Source of the DNA: Neptuniibacter halophilus
Lineage (GTDB): Bacteria; Pseudomonadota; Gammaproteobacteria; Pseudomonadales; Balneatricaceae
Direction of reading: 5' to 3'
NCBI RefSeq assembly: GCF_030295765.1
Contig: NZ_AP027292.1
Span: 1,736,001-1,800,000 of the forward strand
DNA: 64,000 bases
The translations under genes were made by a program, and so were the position numbers. Within the stretch, counting starts at the first letter, position 1. Each line of letters begins with the position of its first letter. The notes under the pieces were generated by a model. That model made no database searches, was not told the DNA's origin, and saw nothing but the letters and a program-made list of their open reading frames with translations. Positions 9,005 to 17,043 of the stretch are shown one piece after another.

Positions 9005-10111
9005 ATGAGTAGCCAACAGCCTTTCCTGCTAACACCGGGACCGATCAATACCAGCATGAGCACGAAGCAGGCGATGCTGTCTGATTGGGGATCCTGGGAT
9101 CAGGATTTTAATGCCATCACCGCGGAGGTCCGGCAGCGGATTCTGCAGTTAGCCAACGCTGAACAAAGCCATGTCTGTGTACCCGTACAGGGCAGTGGCT
9201 CGTTTGCAGTGGAAGCGACGCTGGGCACTCTGGTGCCGAAAGATGGCAAGGTGCTGGTGTTGATGAACGGTGCTTATGGCAAACGGATCGCGCAGTCTCT
9301 GGCTTATATGGGGCGTGAATCCTGTGCGATCGATATGGGCGACTATGCGCCGCCGCAGCCTGAAGCCGTGGCCGCGCGACTGGCAGAAGACCCGTCGATC
9401 AGCCATGTGGCGCTGGTTTTCTGTGAAACCAGCTCCGGCATTCTTAATCCCGTGGCGGAGATTGCAGAGGTGGTTCGGCAGGCCGGTCGTGGCCTGATTA
9501 TCGACGCCATGAGTGCCTTTGGCGCACTGCCGGTAGACGCACAGACCCTGCCATTTGACGCGCTGATTTCGGCCGCCAACAAGTGTATTGAAGGGGTGCC
9601 GGGCTTTGGTTACGCGATCATCAGGCAACCGGTACTGGAGGCCTGTGAGGGCAACGCGCACTCCCTCAGCCTCGATCTTTACGATCAGTGGCGTTACATG
9701 GAGAAAACCGGGCAGTGGCGCTTCACGCCGCCGACCCATGTGGTGGCCGCCTTTCTGCAGGCGCTGAAAGAACACGAAGCCGAGGGCGGTACCGCAGGCC
9801 GTTATGCCCGTTATGCGCGCAACCGGGACCGCATGGTTGCCGGCATGCGCCAACTGGGTTTCCGTACCCTGCTGGAAGATCAGTGGCTGTCGCCGATTAT
9901 CACCACGTTCTTCAGCCCGGCGCATGAGAACTTTGAGTTTCGTGAGTTCTATGACCGCCTCAAGGCCCACAACTTTATCATCTATCCGGGCAAGCTGACT
10001 GAGGCGGAAAGCTTCCGTCTGGGGCATATCGGTCAGTTGTTTGATGAACAGGTCGACCAGTTGCTGGAGGCGATGGCCGCCGTGCTGGATGAGATGCAGA
10101 TCACACTTTGA
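9005..10111 (+). CDS. phnW: 2-aminoethylphosphonate--pyruvate transaminase
   Basis: A 368-residue PLP enzyme converting AEP plus pyruvate to phosphonoacetaldehyde plus alanine. The N-terminus [10 protein letters not shown] and the lysine in [16 protein letters not shown] (Schiff base) are typical of PhnW in aminotransferase class V. The frame is open upstream to 8831, but I chose the ATG at 9005. It gives the family's normal length and N-terminus, has GGAGCC ahead of it, and leaves the operator at 8906-8917 non-coding. It is followed 21 bases later by phnX, the enzyme for the next step. Confidence 0.95.
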   Translation: MSSQQPFLLTPGPINTSMSTKQAMLSDWGSWDQDFNAITAEVRQRILQLANAEQSHVCVPVQGSGSFAVEATLGTLVPKDGKVLVLMNGAYGKRIAQSLAYMGRESCAIDMGDYAPPQPEAVAARLAEDPSISHVALVFCETSSGILNPVAEIAEVVRQAGRGLIIDAMSAFGALPVDAQTLPFDALISAANKCIEGVPGFGYAIIRQPVLEACEGNAHSLSLDLYDQWRYMEKTGQWRFTPPTHVVAAFLQALKEHEAEGGTAGRYARYARNRDRMVAGMRQLGFRTLLEDQWLSPIITTFFSPAHENFEFREFYDRLKAHNFIIYPGKLTEAESFRLGHIGQLFDEQVDQLLEAMAAVLDEMQITL

Positions 10112-10132
10112 GAGTTAACACAGGATTGAACA

Positions 10133-10963
10133 ATGAGCTTTTCTTACAAGCGTAGCTATACCGGTCCGGTGACCGCGGTGATTTTTGACTGGGCCGGAAC
10201 CACCATCGATTTTGGCTCACTGGCACCGATTAAGGCGTTTTGTGCGCTGTTTGCTGAAAACGGGGTTGAGATCAGTCTGGATGAAGCCCGTGCCCCGATG
10301 GGTGCCGAGAAACGTGAACATATCCGTCAGATTCTGGCGATGCCGCGGGTTCATAAGGCATGGCAGGAGGCCCATGGCCAGCCTGCGGATGAGGTGGTAA
10401 TCGATCGCCTGTATAACGATTTTGTACCGCTGCAGATCGCAGCAATTGCTGAACGGGCAACGCTGATTTCGGGCGCGCTGGAGACCCTAAACTACCTTCA
10501 GGCGCAGCAGATCAAGATCGGCGCCAACACCGGCTACGCAGCGGAGATGATCGTTGATCTGCTGCCGAAAGCGGCCGGGCAGGGCTACCAGCCGGCGTCT
10601 AATGTCTGTGCGCCGGATGTACCTAAGGGGCGTCCTTATCCACATATGACTCTGAAGAATATGCTGGAGCTGGAGATCGAAGCGGTACAGTCGGTGGTGA
10701 AGGTGGATGACACCCTGATCGGCATTGAAGAGGGACTCAACGCCGGGTGCTGGACGGTAGGTGTAGCGATCAGCGGTAATGAAGTGGGTCTGGATCTGGA
10801 AGCGTGGCAGGCGCTCAGCGAAGCGGAACAGGATAGCCTGAGACAGCAGGCTTACGCCCGCTTCCGTGCCTGTGGTGCCCACTATGTGATCGATTCGATC
10901 GCGGATCTGCCTGAGGTGATCGAAGATATCGAAGCGCGCCTTGCCTGTGGCGAGCAGCCATGA
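10133..10963 (+). CDS. phnX: Phosphonoacetaldehyde hydrolase (phosphonatase)
   Basis: A 276-residue haloacid dehalogenase-superfamily enzyme that splits phosphonoacetaldehyde into acetaldehyde and phosphate. The nucleophile D19 is in IFDWAGTTIDFG, whose tryptophan-alanine-glycine pattern is particular to phosphonatase. K60 in PMGAEKREHI is the expected Schiff-base lysine in the cap domain. VKVDDTLIGIEEG carries the acidic metal-binding residues. With phnW it forms the classical two-step AEP route. A structured 3' region and a strong terminator follow. Confidence 0.95.
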   Translation: MSFSYKRSYTGPVTAVIFDWAGTTIDFGSLAPIKAFCALFAENGVEISLDEARAPMGAEKREHIRQILAMPRVHKAWQEAHGQPADEVVIDRLYNDFVPLQIAAIAERATLISGALETLNYLQAQQIKIGANTGYAAEMIVDLLPKAAGQGYQPASNVCAPDVPKGRPYPHMTLKNMLELEIEAVQSVVKVDDTLIGIEEGLNAGCWTVGVAISGNEVGLDLEAWQALSEAEQDSLRQQAYARFRACGAHYVIDSIADLPEVIEDIEARLACGEQP

Positions 10964-10980
10964 CCGTTTCATGTGAGAGC

Positions 10981-11033
10981 GGTAACCGCATGCGCTTCAG
11001 CCATGGGGCTGAAGGTTGTATTACCCGGTTACC
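10981..11033 (+). other. Nested stem-loop after phnX
   Basis: GGTAACCG (10981-10988) pairs perfectly with CGGTTACC (11026-11033). Inside it CTTCAGCC (10995-11002) pairs perfectly with GGCTGAAG (11007-11014) around ATGG. No U tract follows, so it may be a 3'-end stabiliser or RNA element rather than a terminator. Confidence 0.55.
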
Positions 11034-11038
11034 TTATT

Positions 11039-11070
11039 GCCCGTCACTCCTGTGGTGACGGGCTTTTTTT
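11039..11070 (+). terminator. Rho-independent terminator of phnWX
   Basis: GCCCGTCAC (11039-11047) pairs with GTGACGGGC (11055-11063) around a seven-base loop and is followed by seven T residues (11064-11070). It closes the AEP operon. Confidence 0.92.
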
Positions 11071-11154
11071 CAGCTCCCGGTTATACGGTTCATTGAACCC
11101 TATGAGGTTTGCTGCGTAGCTGTTGAGTTATCTGATATTGCGAGCGTCCTGAAA

Positions 11155-11817
11155 ATGAAATCTGAGCCTGATTACCTCAATCCACAAATTCCTGCGGATC
11201 TGCCGTGGGTGAATATTCCGGTGATTGTCGCCACGGAAGAGAACATTGCGCCTTATGGCCGTCTGGTGGATTCCCCGCAAGCGGCAGAAATTGAAATTGT
11301 CCGCTGGCCGGCACAGGGCTGGCGTCCCGTGGATGAGGGTACCGGTGATGAGGGTGGCACCACGCAGGGAACCTTCTTCTCCCGCTGGTGTGGTGATCTG
11401 CTCTACGGCAGCAACGAGGCGGTAGGCGGGCACTATATTCTGGGCTACGGTCAGGCACCGGAGCTGGCACAGGAGGATCATCAGCAGGCGCCGCAGCAAC
11501 TGCTGTTGTGGCACGCCAACTATCATCCGGATGGAGGTCAGTTGTTTTTCCCCAATCAGAAACGCCCGTTTCTGGTGCCTCTGGCGCTGCCGGGAGACGA
11601 TGTTCAGCCGGATCAGTTTGTCTGTTTCTGGTTCAGCGGTGAACAGGGGCTGTGTATCCATCCGGGAATCTGGCATGAGGGGGTGTTTGCGATCTCCGGT
11701 GAACAATCTTTCTATGATGAGCAGGGAGCGGTACATGCCCGGGTCTCGGTTGATTTCCCACGGGAGTTCGGTTGCTTGCTACAGATCGATCTGAGTGACC
11801 TGCCACAGCCGGTATGA
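11155..11817 (+). CDS. Ureidoglycolate lyase (AllA)-like cupin protein
   Basis: A 220-residue protein resembling the ureidoglycolate lyase family (PF04115), cupin fold. The match rests on the overall pattern: an N-terminal NIPVIVATEENIAPYGRLVD, a central beta-rich part and a C-terminal CIHPGIWHEGVF, like the family's PGVWHHP. Classical AllA is ~160-170 residues, so this one is longer. No other allantoin or purine genes are nearby, so the true substrate is unknown. It starts 84 bases after the phnX terminator and is followed by the unusual metallophosphoesterase gene, with which it may be co-transcribed. Confidence 0.65.
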   Translation: MKSEPDYLNPQIPADLPWVNIPVIVATEENIAPYGRLVDSPQAAEIEIVRWPAQGWRPVDEGTGDEGGTTQGTFFSRWCGDLLYGSNEAVGGHYILGYGQAPELAQEDHQQAPQQLLLWHANYHPDGGQLFFPNQKRPFLVPLALPGDDVQPDQFVCFWFSGEQGLCIHPGIWHEGVFAISGEQSFYDEQGAVHARVSVDFPREFGCLLQIDLSDLPQPV

Positions 11818-11930
11818 GCTGAAGTGCGCCGCTGGCACCGGGTGTGTTTCGTCCTTTACAACGTCGGCTGGGTTTTGCGCCCGGATCAGGTATGCTGCCA
11901 GTTGATCTGAATGAATCGGGCGACGAAGTG

Positions 11931-12764
11931 ATGATGCAACTGGGAGAGATCAACGAGCCTCTGCTGGTGTTTGGCGGGCCTTACAGTAATCTGGCGGCGA
12001 CCCGCGCGATGCAGCAGCGTGCTGAAACACTGGGCATACCGCCGCAACGGGTGATCTGTACCGGTGATCTGGTGGCGTACTGCGCAGAGCCTGTGGAGAC
12101 CGTTACACTGCTGCGGCAGTGGGGCTGTCACCTGTTGATGGGCAACTGTGAGGAGTCGCTGGCAGCCGGCGCCGTTGATTGTGGCTGTGGCTTTGACGAG
12201 GGCTCCGCCTGTTCGTTGCTGGCGGTAGACTGGTATCGGTACGCGCAGCAGAGGCTGGACGCGGACTGTTGCCACTGGATGGGCAGGTTACCGCGGGTGA
12301 TCGGGTTCACACTGCAGGGTAAACGCTACCGGGTTGTGCATGGCAGTGTCAGCCGTATCAATGAGTTTATCTTCGCCAGCAGTGACCCCCTGTACAAACA
12401 GCAGCAACTGGATCTGGCCGGGGCTGATGTGGTGCTGGCAGGGCATTGCGGTCTGCCGTTTGGTCAGGCGCTGGAGCGGGGTTACTGGTTGAATGCCGGG
12501 GTGATCGGCATGCCCGCTAATGATGCCCGAACCGGTGGCTGGTATCTGCTGCTGACGCCGCAGGCTGATGGTACAGAGGCGCGCTGGGAGCGGTTAGATT
12601 ATGATCCTGCGCCAGCCGTGGCGCGGATGGCGCAGGAAAACCTCAGCCCGGTTTATGCTCAGGCATTGCAGACCGGGTTGTGGCCGAATCAGGATATTCT
12701 GCCGGCTATCGAGCAGGCACAACAGGGTAAGGCCCTCTCTCTCAGGCCGATTTTAATTCGCTGA
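11931..12764 (+). CDS. Calcineurin-like metallophosphoesterase with altered metal-ligand motifs
   Basis: About 277 residues from the ATG at 11931. The frame is open from a GTG at 11844, with another ATG at 11892; no start has a clear ribosome binding site. I chose the one placing FGGPYSNL near the N-terminus. The fold follows the YfcE/ApaH-like family (CTGDLVAYCAEPVETV, VHGSVSRINEF). However, the first block D-x-H-G-N is replaced by GGPYSN, GNH[DE] reads GNCEE, and GHTH reads GHCGLPF. The usual two-metal centre would be altered or lost. The 3' end overlaps the convergent cyclase gene by 23 bases. Function is unknown. Confidence 0.7.
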   Translation: MMQLGEINEPLLVFGGPYSNLAATRAMQQRAETLGIPPQRVICTGDLVAYCAEPVETVTLLRQWGCHLLMGNCEESLAAGAVDCGCGFDEGSACSLLAVDWYRYAQQRLDADCCHWMGRLPRVIGFTLQGKRYRVVHGSVSRINEFIFASSDPLYKQQQLDLAGADVVLAGHCGLPFGQALERGYWLNAGVIGMPANDARTGGWYLLLTPQADGTEARWERLDYDPAPAVARMAQENLSPVYAQALQTGLWPNQDILPAIEQAQQGKALSLRPILIR

Positions 12765-14598
12765 TCAGGCAGTTCCGGCCCTGACGCTTGGCGCAGTAAA
12801 GGTTGTTATCTGCGGCATCCAGTGCCGCTTCCAGACTGCTGTACTGGCCGGCCCGGGCCTCCACAGCGCCGATGCTGATGGTGTAAGGGATCACCTGATC
12901 CTGCAGTGTTACCGGGTTGGCTTCGACCAGTTTTCGCAGGCGCTCCAGCGCCACTTCAGCTTCTCCGAGCGGCTGGTTCAGAATCAGGGCAAACTCCTCC
13001 CCGCCGATTCTGGCGACCAGATCACTCTGCCGGATCTGTTCACGCAGCAGGTTGGCCAGTTGAATCAGCACCTCATCACCCACCGCATGGCTGTGACTGT
13101 CGTTAATCTGCTTGAAGTAATCGATATCGATCATGGCGATGGTCAGCGCCGCGTCATCGCGCTGGTTCCGGTGCCATTCGCGGTGTCCGGCGAGGGAGAA
13201 TCCACGCCGGTTGAGCAGATTGGTCAGGGGGTCGGTAATGGCCTGAGTATGGAGTTTCTGTTTCTCCTCTTCGAGCGCCTGCAGGGCTGACTTAAGCTTC
13301 TCTTCCGATTCCAGTAACGCTTCATTTTGCAGGGAGAGCATCTGCCCGCTCTGCTCCTTCTGCTGCATTAACTGGCTCAGATTCCGGATCATCTTGGCAA
13401 ATGCCTTGGCCAGTGAGCGAACCTCCGAGTGCTGGGAGGTGAGTTCATGATCCACCCGCACGCTGAGATCGCCGTCTGCGGCTTTGACGGCCAGCGCTTC
13501 CAGATGTTTGATCGGCTGAGTGATCATCTCGGCAAAGATATAGGCGATGATCGATCCGAGAATGATGAACAGGGCACAGATCAGGAAGATCCGGTTACGG
13601 ATCTCATAAAGACCGGCATAGAAATCATTCAGGCTGGCGCTGGCACCGATCACCCAGTCCCATTCGGGGATGTAACTGACCGCTGCTGCTTTGGGAATGG
13701 GCGATCTATCATTCAGTCCGCGCCACTGATAGTAAACCATCCGGGTATCCCCCGGCGGTTGATTGATCGCGGTACTGATGATGTGATTGACCAGAGAGTG
13801 CCCATGCTGATCGCGGATATCAGACATATCTTCACCGTCGCGCAGGTGATCCCGGGAAACCACATATTCACCGCGGCTGTTGAATACCCAGAGGTAGCCA
13901 TGCTCACCGATCTTTTCATGGGCCATCCGCAAACGTAGCTGGTTCTGGAGTTTGTGGATCAGGTTACTGCTTTTGTAGTCGGTTTCATTGATCGTGACAC
14001 CCACCACCATCTGCCAGTTAGTCAGGTAGGCCAGTGCACTCTGGCGGTAGAGGTAGACGCCATCGGCGGTCTGTCGCCACGGATAGCGGATGGTGACCAC
14101 CTCGCCGGATAGCAACCGGGCGCGGGATTGTTCAATTCGGGTGATAAAGCCATTGTAGAAACGGACACTGGACGCGTCGGCAAGAAATTGCGGATTGATC
14201 AGTGCCTGATTTTGTTCATTCAGCAGAAAAATATGTCCGCTGCGATTCAGGCGCACGCCGGCCATATGTTGCAGAAGAGTATGATGCAGTGGCTCCCCCG
14301 GTACCGGTTGGGCTGCATAAGGTAAGGTGGAGAGTATATTCTGACTGAGCTCCGCCACCGAAATGATCCGTTTCAGAACCAGCCCCTCCTCGCGGCGCAG
14401 AACCCGGTCGTTCTGGTCGATCAGGTCATAAGCCAGCGAGACAATCTCTTTGTTGCTCTGCTGCAGACGTGATTCCAGTTCGTTATGGGCAAAGCGCTGG
14501 TAGGAGAAATAACCGGCGACCCCCATCAGCACGGTGGGCAGGGTCACCAGCAGGATACAGAGCAGCATCAGTTCCCATTTCAGTCCGATTCGCTTCAT
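12742..14598 (-). CDS. Membrane-bound diguanylate cyclase with periplasmic Cache sensor
   Basis: A 618-residue inner-membrane protein. A transmembrane helix lies near residues 10-32, then a long periplasmic dCache-type region (about 35-335) with the WxxVVGAS-like WDWVIGASASLNDFY. A second helix (about 337-357), HAMP, a coiled coil and GGDEF follow. The active site GGEEF is intact, and the inhibitory RxxD (RQSD) lies five residues before it, so a regulated cyclase is predicted. Its start is only three bases after the stop of an upstream solute-binding protein gene on the same strand. This suggests the binding protein delivers its ligand signal to this sensor. Confidence 0.9.
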   Translation of the reverse strand: MKRIGLKWELMLLCILLVTLPTVLMGVAGYFSYQRFAHNELESRLQQSNKEIVSLAYDLIDQNDRVLRREEGLVLKRIISVAELSQNILSTLPYAAQPVPGEPLHHTLLQHMAGVRLNRSGHIFLLNEQNQALINPQFLADASSVRFYNGFITRIEQSRARLLSGEVVTIRYPWRQTADGVYLYRQSALAYLTNWQMVVGVTINETDYKSSNLIHKLQNQLRLRMAHEKIGEHGYLWVFNSRGEYVVSRDHLRDGEDMSDIRDQHGHSLVNHIISTAINQPPGDTRMVYYQWRGLNDRSPIPKAAAVSYIPEWDWVIGASASLNDFYAGLYEIRNRIFLICALFIILGSIIAYIFAEMITQPIKHLEALAVKAADGDLSVRVDHELTSQHSEVRSLAKAFAKMIRNLSQLMQQKEQSGQMLSLQNEALLESEEKLKSALQALEEEKQKLHTQAITDPLTNLLNRRGFSLAGHREWHRNQRDDAALTIAMIDIDYFKQINDSHSHAVGDEVLIQLANLLREQIRQSDLVARIGGEEFALILNQPLGEAEVALERLRKLVEANPVTLQDQVIPYTISIGAVEARAGQYSSLEAALDAADNNLYCAKRQGRNCLISELKSA

Positions 14599-14601
14599 GC
14601 C

Positions 14602-15981
14602 TTACTCTTTGTAGTAACCGTGAAATTCAAAAATATCCTCCCACTCCCGGGTCAGGTTATCGAGGCTGTCCCGGGCCGAAATCCTGTCGCTGAACAGGTA
14701 CTGGCTCCAGTTACGCTGGGAACTTTCCAGCAGCTCGGCATACTCCGGTACGGTCCAGAAATCGCGGACAAAGCCGAAGGATTCGCTGAAGGCTGCGTGC
14801 AGGGGGGAGGCATTGATAAACGCCGGTGAGTGCATAATTTCAATGTGGCAGCTCAGTCCGCCCAGCTCCGACCAGCGGGCCTGGGTTTGCTTGCGGATAA
14901 ACCAGCGCAGAAAACGGAAACTGTGCTCTTTTTTCTTCGAGTAGCTGATCACCGAGATACCCTGACCGCCGAGCGAGGTCGCCCGGCCCCCGGGGCCTCC
15001 CGGGGTCGGGAAAAAGCCAATCTGATCGGCATAAGGGTTCTTCTCAGGATCGAGCAGCTCCGGGGCGATGGCAAAATAGGTCATCGCCATGGCGACCTGA
15101 CCGTCGATTAAGGGCTTGTTGGAGCTGGCGTGGGTGTCCAGATAATAATCACGCCATTCGGGGTTGTTGAACTGCAGCAGGCGCTTGTAGAAGGCCAGTG
15201 CCGTTGTTGCCTGACCGCTGTTGAGGTAGTCCCGGATCTTATAGCTCTGGCGGTCACCCAGATCTGCACCCCAGGACCAGAGCACCGACTGCATGGCCAT
15301 GGTCAGGCCATCATAATGAGGATCAGCCCAGGCCATCAGCCCCCAGAGCTCCTCTGCCGGGCGGTTGAAAAATTCGGCCAGGTCGTAAAGCTGCTGCCAG
15401 CTTTGCGGGACAGCCAGAGGGTAACCATAACGCTGCTGAAAGTTACGTTGTTCCTGCGGATCGTTGAACAGGTCTTTACGGTAGGCAAAGCCCATGGCGT
15501 CACCCTCTACCGGAATAGCCCAGTAAAAATGGCTGCCTTTGGGGTACTCCGCGTAGCCGCTCATCGCTGCCGGCACAAACGCCTGCAGGACATTGTGATC
15601 TCTGACCCAGTGACTGAGGTTAATGTAGTGGCCGTTTTCGGCACCGAAGCCCAGCCATTGGGAGTCGCCGATCACCATATCGTAATAGGCGCTTTTTTCC
15701 GCCATATGGCTGGCAAAGTGTGGTTGGAATTCAGACCAGGAGCGCTGTGCCACCTCAACCCGGATACCGGTTTCGGCGGTGAACTCATCGGCCAGAGTTT
15801 GCAGATAGTCAGCGGGTTTCCACTCAGCCCAGAGAATCCGGATGGACGCTTCACGTTTGGGTTCGAAAAACTGATAGGCGTCCGCCTCGGCCTGATGTTG
15901 TGACAACAGGTTAGAGGCAGCCAGTGTGATGACAATAATCGACGCCAGTAGCAGGATCAGGGCCGCAGCTACTCTTTTCAT
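14602..15981 (-). CDS. Extracellular solute-binding protein, family 1, paired with a diguanylate cyclase
   Basis: A 459-residue sugar-type ABC binding protein (ILWAEWKPADYLQTLADEF, PTPGGPGGRATSLGGQG). The N-terminus is a hydrophobic segment that could be a signal peptide or an uncleaved anchor; no lipobox cysteine is seen. No permease or ATPase gene is nearby. Instead it shares a transcript with the membrane diguanylate cyclase. The likely role is periplasmic ligand sensing rather than import (inference). The ligand cannot be told; the family binds sugars, glycosides and similar compounds. Confidence 0.8.
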   Translation of the reverse strand: MKRVAAALILLLASIIVITLAASNLLSQHQAEADAYQFFEPKREASIRILWAEWKPADYLQTLADEFTAETGIRVEVAQRSWSEFQPHFASHMAEKSAYYDMVIGDSQWLGFGAENGHYINLSHWVRDHNVLQAFVPAAMSGYAEYPKGSHFYWAIPVEGDAMGFAYRKDLFNDPQEQRNFQQRYGYPLAVPQSWQQLYDLAEFFNRPAEELWGLMAWADPHYDGLTMAMQSVLWSWGADLGDRQSYKIRDYLNSGQATTALAFYKRLLQFNNPEWRDYYLDTHASSNKPLIDGQVAMAMTYFAIAPELLDPEKNPYADQIGFFPTPGGPGGRATSLGGQGISVISYSKKKEHSFRFLRWFIRKQTQARWSELGGLSCHIEIMHSPAFINASPLHAAFSESFGFVRDFWTVPEYAELLESSQRNWSQYLFSDRISARDSLDNLTREWEDIFEFHGYYKE

Positions 15982-16134
15982 ACTGCTAAACTCACATGAA
16001 CCCTCAGGTTTTTTATCAAGCTTATGTCATATACGGCAGGCAGACTATAGAGAAAAAGTGCAATGTGTCTGGAAGTATAGGTCATCTGTCGGGACCCTGA
16101 CGCTAAAATACAGAGAAATGGGGAATTCTGGAGA

Positions 16135-16890
16135 ATGTTCAGAGCCTGCTGCATCAGTCTGATCGTGTTACTCTCCCTGCCGGTTCAGGCAGAGGACAAA
16201 AACTACCGTTACGCAGTGACGGATGAGAGCTGGGTACCCTACTGGATTGTTTCAGAAGCGGGCGTCGAAGGGATCTTCAGTGATCTGATGCAAGCGCTCG
16301 ACCGATACCTGAATCTGCCGGTGTCTGTTCAGGCCCTGCCCGGTACTCTGCCCCCCAAACGTGCTCAGATGCTGTTTCGCAGTGGTGACCTGCAACTGGA
16401 GTGTTGTGTGAACCCGCTCTGGCGGTTGCCGCAGGATGGCGGGGCGGAAGATCTCTGGAGCGAGGCTGTTCTGGCGTCTGAAGAGGTGCTGATTTTTGCC
16501 CGGGGGCAGGCTTTTCCCTACCACCAGTTGACGGATCTGAAAGGTAAAAGGATCGCCACCGTACTGGGTTACGGCTATGTCGGTGATCATCTGTTTTTAC
16601 GTCAGGACAGTACCCGCAGCACCGCTCAGTTAATGATGGTGGCAGACCGGCGGGTCGATGCCGGGATTATCGACCGGAACGAGCTCGCGTATCTGTTCAG
16701 AAATGAGCCCCGGGCGCGCCGGTTAAGGCATCTGATTGAGATCGGGCCGGTGGTTAATCGCTCCGCGCTGAAACTGCGGATTAACCGCGATCACCCGGAA
16801 CTGCTCGAACCTGTCAACAGCGCCCTGCATCAGATGAAACAGGATGGCACACTACAGCGGCTTATCCGGCATTATATTGAGACCCCCTGA
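16135..16890 (+). CDS. Periplasmic substrate-binding protein, family 3 (amino-acid type)
   Basis: A 251-residue exported protein. The signal peptide (CCISLIVLLSLPVQA) is followed by a short SBP_bac_3-like two-lobe fold: YRYAVTDESWVPYW, GIFSDLMQAL, LTDLKGKRIATVLGYGY, DGTLQRLIRHY. It is divergent from the binding-protein/cyclase pair and has no transporter partner. Such orphan proteins are often sensory partners, so a link to the adjacent c-di-GMP system is possible but unproven. Confidence 0.8.
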   Translation: MFRACCISLIVLLSLPVQAEDKNYRYAVTDESWVPYWIVSEAGVEGIFSDLMQALDRYLNLPVSVQALPGTLPPKRAQMLFRSGDLQLECCVNPLWRLPQDGGAEDLWSEAVLASEEVLIFARGQAFPYHQLTDLKGKRIATVLGYGYVGDHLFLRQDSTRSTAQLMMVADRRVDAGIIDRNELAYLFRNEPRARRLRHLIEIGPVVNRSALKLRINRDHPELLEPVNSALHQMKQDGTLQRLIRHYIETP

Positions 16891-16987
16891 TCTCCGGCCG
16901 TGGCAGCCTTTGATCTCCCGTAAAGGCAGCCTCCCGAAGTTGCCTGAGACTCCCCTTTTCTGATCCCGACTGAGTGGTTACATGCTT

Positions 16988-17010
16988 TACCTTAACGTAA
17001 ATTTAAGGTA
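16988..17010. promoter_or_regulatory. Perfect inverted repeat TACCTTAA-N7-TTAAGGTA before the acyl-CoA cluster
   Basis: Eight-base arms at 16988-16995 and 17003-17010 are perfectly complementary around CGTAAAT. It lies 33 bases upstream of the chosen start of the acyl-CoA dehydrogenase gene. This is a good operator candidate for an unknown regulator. The part TTAACGTAAA resembles one half of the LiuR-type sites elsewhere in the window. Confidence 0.55.
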
Positions 17011-17014
17011 TAGA

Positions 17015-17030
17015 TTAGGGTAAACCCCTA
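17015..17030. promoter_or_regulatory. Weak copy of the TTAGGG-N4-CCCTAA motif
   Basis: TTAGGG-TAAA-CCCCTA matches the motif found upstream of the ETF genes with two right-arm differences. It lies only 13 bases before the chosen start codon, so its role is doubtful. Confidence 0.3.
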
Positions 17031-17043
17031 CATGGAAACCCTT

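Noticed and set aside
17015-17030. Fourth full site of the TTAGGG-N4-CCCTAA regulon
   Set aside because: Two arm mismatches and a place almost touching the start codon make it a weak candidate; listed with low confidence and not counted in the finding.
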